Assembly (NCBI GenBank): GCA_947490145.1 | Contig: CANLGD010000002.1 | Span: forward strand, 1-64,000 | Direction: 5' to 3' | DNA: 64,000 nucleotides | Source: Flavobacteriia bacterium | Lineage (GTDB): Bacteria; Bacteroidota; Bacteroidia; Flavobacteriales_D; Crocinitomicaceae | In this document: positions 61,982 through 64,000 of the stretch, piece after piece | How positions within the stretch are numbered: position 1 is the stretch's first letter | How the letters are laid out: the number at the start of each line of letters is the position of its first letter | Translations under genes and position numbers: made by a program | The notes under the pieces: generated by a model | Database searches by the model: none | What the model was told of the DNA's origin: nothing | What the model saw: only the letters and a program-made list of their open reading frames with translations

Positions 61982-63655
61982 ATGGCAATAAAAAAAATAG
62001 CATTAATAATTTTCAGTTCTGTTCTTTCATTTTATGATTTTTCTCAAAACAATGACTTAAACATTACTGGGAACATCGAAAGTCAGTTTCAATATTTGAA
62101 TGAAGATACATTAATTGGGGCAAATGAGCCAGCTGAAAAAGCCTTGTTAAATTCCTACATGAATGTTTTTATCACCAAAGGAAATTTTAAAGCTGGAGCA
62201 AGATTTGAATCTTATTTACCAAGAATTCAAGGTTATCCAAATCGTTTTGATGGAACTGGAATTGGAATGCGTTATATTGGCTATGAAAATAAATTTGTTG
62301 ATGTAACAATTGGTTCATTTTACGAGCAATTTGGTTCTGGAATTGCCCTTAGAACTTATGAAGACAGAGCTTTAGGTTATGATAATTTACTAGATGGATT
62401 TAGATTAAAACTAAATTTATACAAGGGAATTACTCTTAAAGGGGTTTATGGAAAACAACGTTTGTCTTTTCAAAATGGTCAAATTGAACATGCAGCTGGA
62501 ATCGTTCGAGGTTTTGATACAGAATTTCCTTTAAATGAATTTATTGGTTTTTTAAAAGATAAAAAATTAAATATTACATTGGGAACTTCTTTAGTAAGCA
62601 AATATCAAGCAGATGACAATGAAACGTTTATACTTCCCGAAAATATTGGACTTTATGGAGGTCGTGTAAAATTGCGTTATGGAAAATTCACTTTAGATGG
62701 AGAATACGTAATGAAAGATAATGATCCTTCCGCTGACAATGTTTATATTTATAACCCCGGTCATGCAGCTATTGCTAATTTTAGCTATACAAAAAAAGGT
62801 TTTGGTTTATTGATTTCCGCTAAATCTGTTGACAATATGAGTTTTCGTTCAGATAGAACAAAAGCCTTGCAAGATGTTTTTATCAACTATTTGCCAGCGA
62901 TGAATAAGACACATTCTTATAATTTAGTTGCATCGCTATATCCTTACGCAACGCAACCTTTGGGAGAAGTTGCATTTCAAGCAGAAGTGGTTTACACTTT
63001 ACCAAAAGAAAAAAATTGGGGAAAAAAGTTAGGTGGAAAATACGGAACATCTATCAATGCGAATGTATCAACTGCCTACAAACCAATGCAACATAAAACG
63101 ACACAATATGAAGTTGATTCAAATAGAGTTACCTATTCCGGAAAACCTTTTGATTTAAGCGATAGTTTATACTGGAGAGATATTAATGTGAGCATCACTC
63201 GAAAAATGAATAAAAATTTGAATTTTATTTTGAGTTATTACAACATTTCTATCAACAATGATGTCGCAAAAATTACGGGTGATGCAAAAGGAATTATTCA
63301 TTCAAACATTTCTATTTTAGAAACAGGATATAAATTTAATTCAAAACATTCGATAAGAACAGAACTTCAAACTTTATTTACCGAAAAAGACAAAGGAAAT
63401 TGGGCTACTGCGGTTGTTGAATATAACTTTGGCTCGCATTTATTTTTAGGAATAATGGATCAATACAATTATGGAAATCCAAATGAAAAATTACAAATAC
63501 ATTACATTATTGGAACAGTAGGATACGTGAAAGAATCCACAAGATTGACCTTTTCTTATGGAAGACAAAGAGCAGGATTATTTTGTGTAGGTGGGGTTTG
63601 TAGATTTGTTCCAGCTTCAAATGGTTTGACTTTTTCATTCACTCAGAGCTTTTAA
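61982..63655 (+). CDS. DUF6029-like outer-membrane protein
   Basis: 557 residues. Signal peptide MAIKKIALIIFSSVLSFYDFSQN. The mature part is a regular series of beta strands (GNIESQFQYLNEDTL, GARFESYLPRIQGY, VTIGSFYEQFGSGIALRTYEDRALGYDNLLDGFRLKLNLYKGITLKGVYG, NVSTAYKPMQHKTTQYE) and ends in the aromatic TFSFTQSF, so it is an outer-membrane beta barrel of about 20 strands. The GSFYEQFGSGIALRTYEDR block fits DUF6029 of Bacteroidota. Function is unknown; the flanking redox-like genes suggest a joint task. Confidence 0.85.
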   Translation: MAIKKIALIIFSSVLSFYDFSQNNDLNITGNIESQFQYLNEDTLIGANEPAEKALLNSYMNVFITKGNFKAGARFESYLPRIQGYPNRFDGTGIGMRYIGYENKFVDVTIGSFYEQFGSGIALRTYEDRALGYDNLLDGFRLKLNLYKGITLKGVYGKQRLSFQNGQIEHAAGIVRGFDTEFPLNEFIGFLKDKKLNITLGTSLVSKYQADDNETFILPENIGLYGGRVKLRYGKFTLDGEYVMKDNDPSADNVYIYNPGHAAIANFSYTKKGFGLLISAKSVDNMSFRSDRTKALQDVFINYLPAMNKTHSYNLVASLYPYATQPLGEVAFQAEVVYTLPKEKNWGKKLGGKYGTSINANVSTAYKPMQHKTTQYEVDSNRVTYSGKPFDLSDSLYWRDINVSITRKMNKNLNFILSYYNISINNDVAKITGDAKGIIHSNISILETGYKFNSKHSIRTELQTLFTEKDKGNWATAVVEYNFGSHLFLGIMDQYNYGNPNEKLQIHYIIGTVGYVKESTRLTFSYGRQRAGLFCVGGVCRFVPASNGLTFSFTQSF

Positions 63656-63656
63656 A

Positions 63657-63696
63657 TAAAATGGTGACTTCGAGAGCCTCAATCACCATTTTTTTA
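63657..63696 (+). terminator. Terminator after the DUF6029-like gene, loop complementary to the next hairpin
   Basis: AAAATGGTGA (63658-63667) pairs perfectly with TCACCATTTT (63683-63692), loop of 15, then T residues. The loop sequence CTTCGAGAGCCT (63668-63679) is complementary to 63726-63737 in the next hairpin, with one G-U pair. Confidence 0.85.
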
Positions 63697-63713
63697 ATTA
63701 AAAATATAAAAGT

Positions 63714-63746
63714 AAGTACAGACTAAGGTTCTCGAAGTCAGTACTT
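63714..63746 (+). terminator. Second hairpin upstream of the Omp28-like gene
   Basis: AGTACAGACT (63715-63724) pairs with AGTCAGTACT (63736-63745), one mismatch, loop AAGGTTCTCGA, followed by TTTTTA. It ends 18 bases before the ATG of the Omp28-like gene. Its loop complements the loop of the first hairpin, so the two may compete or form a kissing pair. Confidence 0.6.
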
Positions 63747-63763
63747 TTTAAAAATTACAAATT

Positions 63764-64000
63764 ATGAAAAACTTACTTTATTTAGGTTTAATTCTTTTTA
63801 TCTTCGCATCTTGCGATAAAGTTGAACATCCTTATCCGCCAAGTATAAATCTAGATACAACGATTTATCCTGGGAATTGGTCAGAATATGAATCAACTGT
63901 TTGGCCAACATTTTCAGCAAATACGAATACAAATAGAAATGTATTAATTGAAGATTTTACTGGACATAAATGTATTTATTGTCCTGCAGCAGGTGCTTTG
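63764..64000 (+). CDS. Omp28-like lipoprotein, 3' end outside the window
   Basis: 79 codons are visible. Signal MKNLLYLGLILFIFASC has a lipobox (FASC), so Cys17 is lipidated. The mature part reaches NVLIEDFTGHKCIYCPAAGAL, where the CxxC (KCIYC) in a thioredoxin-like 'EDFTGxxCxxCP' block is typical of Omp28-related outer-membrane proteins. The gene runs past base 64000. It follows the DUF6029-like gene and lies in the same cluster as the TlpA-like gene. Confidence 0.85.
   Translation, partial: MKNLLYLGLILFIFASCDKVEHPYPPSINLDTTIYPGNWSEYESTVWPTFSANTNTNRNVLIEDFTGHKCIYCPAAGAL

Noticed and set aside
1-64000. CRISPR array, prophage or conjugative element
   Set aside because: No regularly spaced repeats, no phage structural or mobility genes, and no integrase in any frame.

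Overview
The window is AT-rich DNA from a member of the Bacteroidota, most likely order Flavobacteriales. The evidence is direct: a PorZ-like component and C-terminal sorting domains of the type IX secretion system (T9SS), many promoters with the Bacteroidota -7 box TAnnTTTG, an RprX/RprY-type two-component pair, Bacteroidota-only families (DUF4836-like, DUF6029-like, Omp28-like), a methionine synthase split over two genes, and starts without strong Shine-Dalgarno sequences. A Crocinitomicaceae/Fluviicola-like origin is possible, but the family is not proven. There is no rRNA, CRISPR array, prophage or intact insertion sequence. Most genes are housekeeping or envelope genes.

Layout. 1-8.6 kb: partial PAP2 phosphatase; an overlapping transaminase / omega-amidase / DedA-like operon; a DEDDy exonuclease; an orphan OmpR-type regulator divergent from an SGNH hydrolase; a lipoprotein; the RprXY-like pair. 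8.7-12.2 kb: two glycosyltransferases, hutI and tRNA-Leu(CAA). 12.2-21.8 kb: HEAT-like protein, ppk1, an MBOAT acyltransferase with two SGNH hydrolases (polymer O-acetylation), rlmF, and small genes. 22-31 kb: front-end desaturase, ispG, CBS protein, nadK, a gene-poor gap, miaE, an acyltransferase and a YyaL-type thioredoxin-domain protein. 31-40 kb: SulP transporter with beta-carbonic anhydrase, a lipoprotein, a DUF4836-like pair and metG. 40-45.7 kb: the two metH halves under a SAM-I riboswitch, flanked by decayed genes and an IS remnant. 45.7-50.2 kb: LPS-type glycosyltransferases, a beta-barrel protein and hemW. 50.4-55 kb: exbB-exbD-exbD-tonB plus a second tonB, then a decayed kelch gene and tRNA-Arg(TCG). 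55.5-64 kb: ispD, porZ, a cystathionine gamma-synthase-type enzyme, a small T9SS cargo, and a TlpA / DUF6029 / Omp28-like exported redox cluster that runs off the window.

The genes group into sulfur amino acid metabolism (SAM riboswitch, metH halves, cystathionine gamma-synthase, methionine-type transaminase with omega-amidase, metG), isoprenoid precursors by the MEP route (ispG, ispD), surface polysaccharide synthesis and acetylation, and TonB/T9SS outer-membrane functions.

The least ordinary signals are non-coding: a perfect 26-bp palindrome whose loop carries the stop codon of the CBS gene; two adjacent 3'-end hairpins with complementary loops after the DUF6029 gene; two families of small palindromic repeats placed inside or just after operons; and promoter boxes only 4-6 nt from start codons, suggesting leaderless mRNAs. 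No clearly new multi-gene system was found; the O-acetylation module and the exported redox cluster are the best candidates for under-described function.
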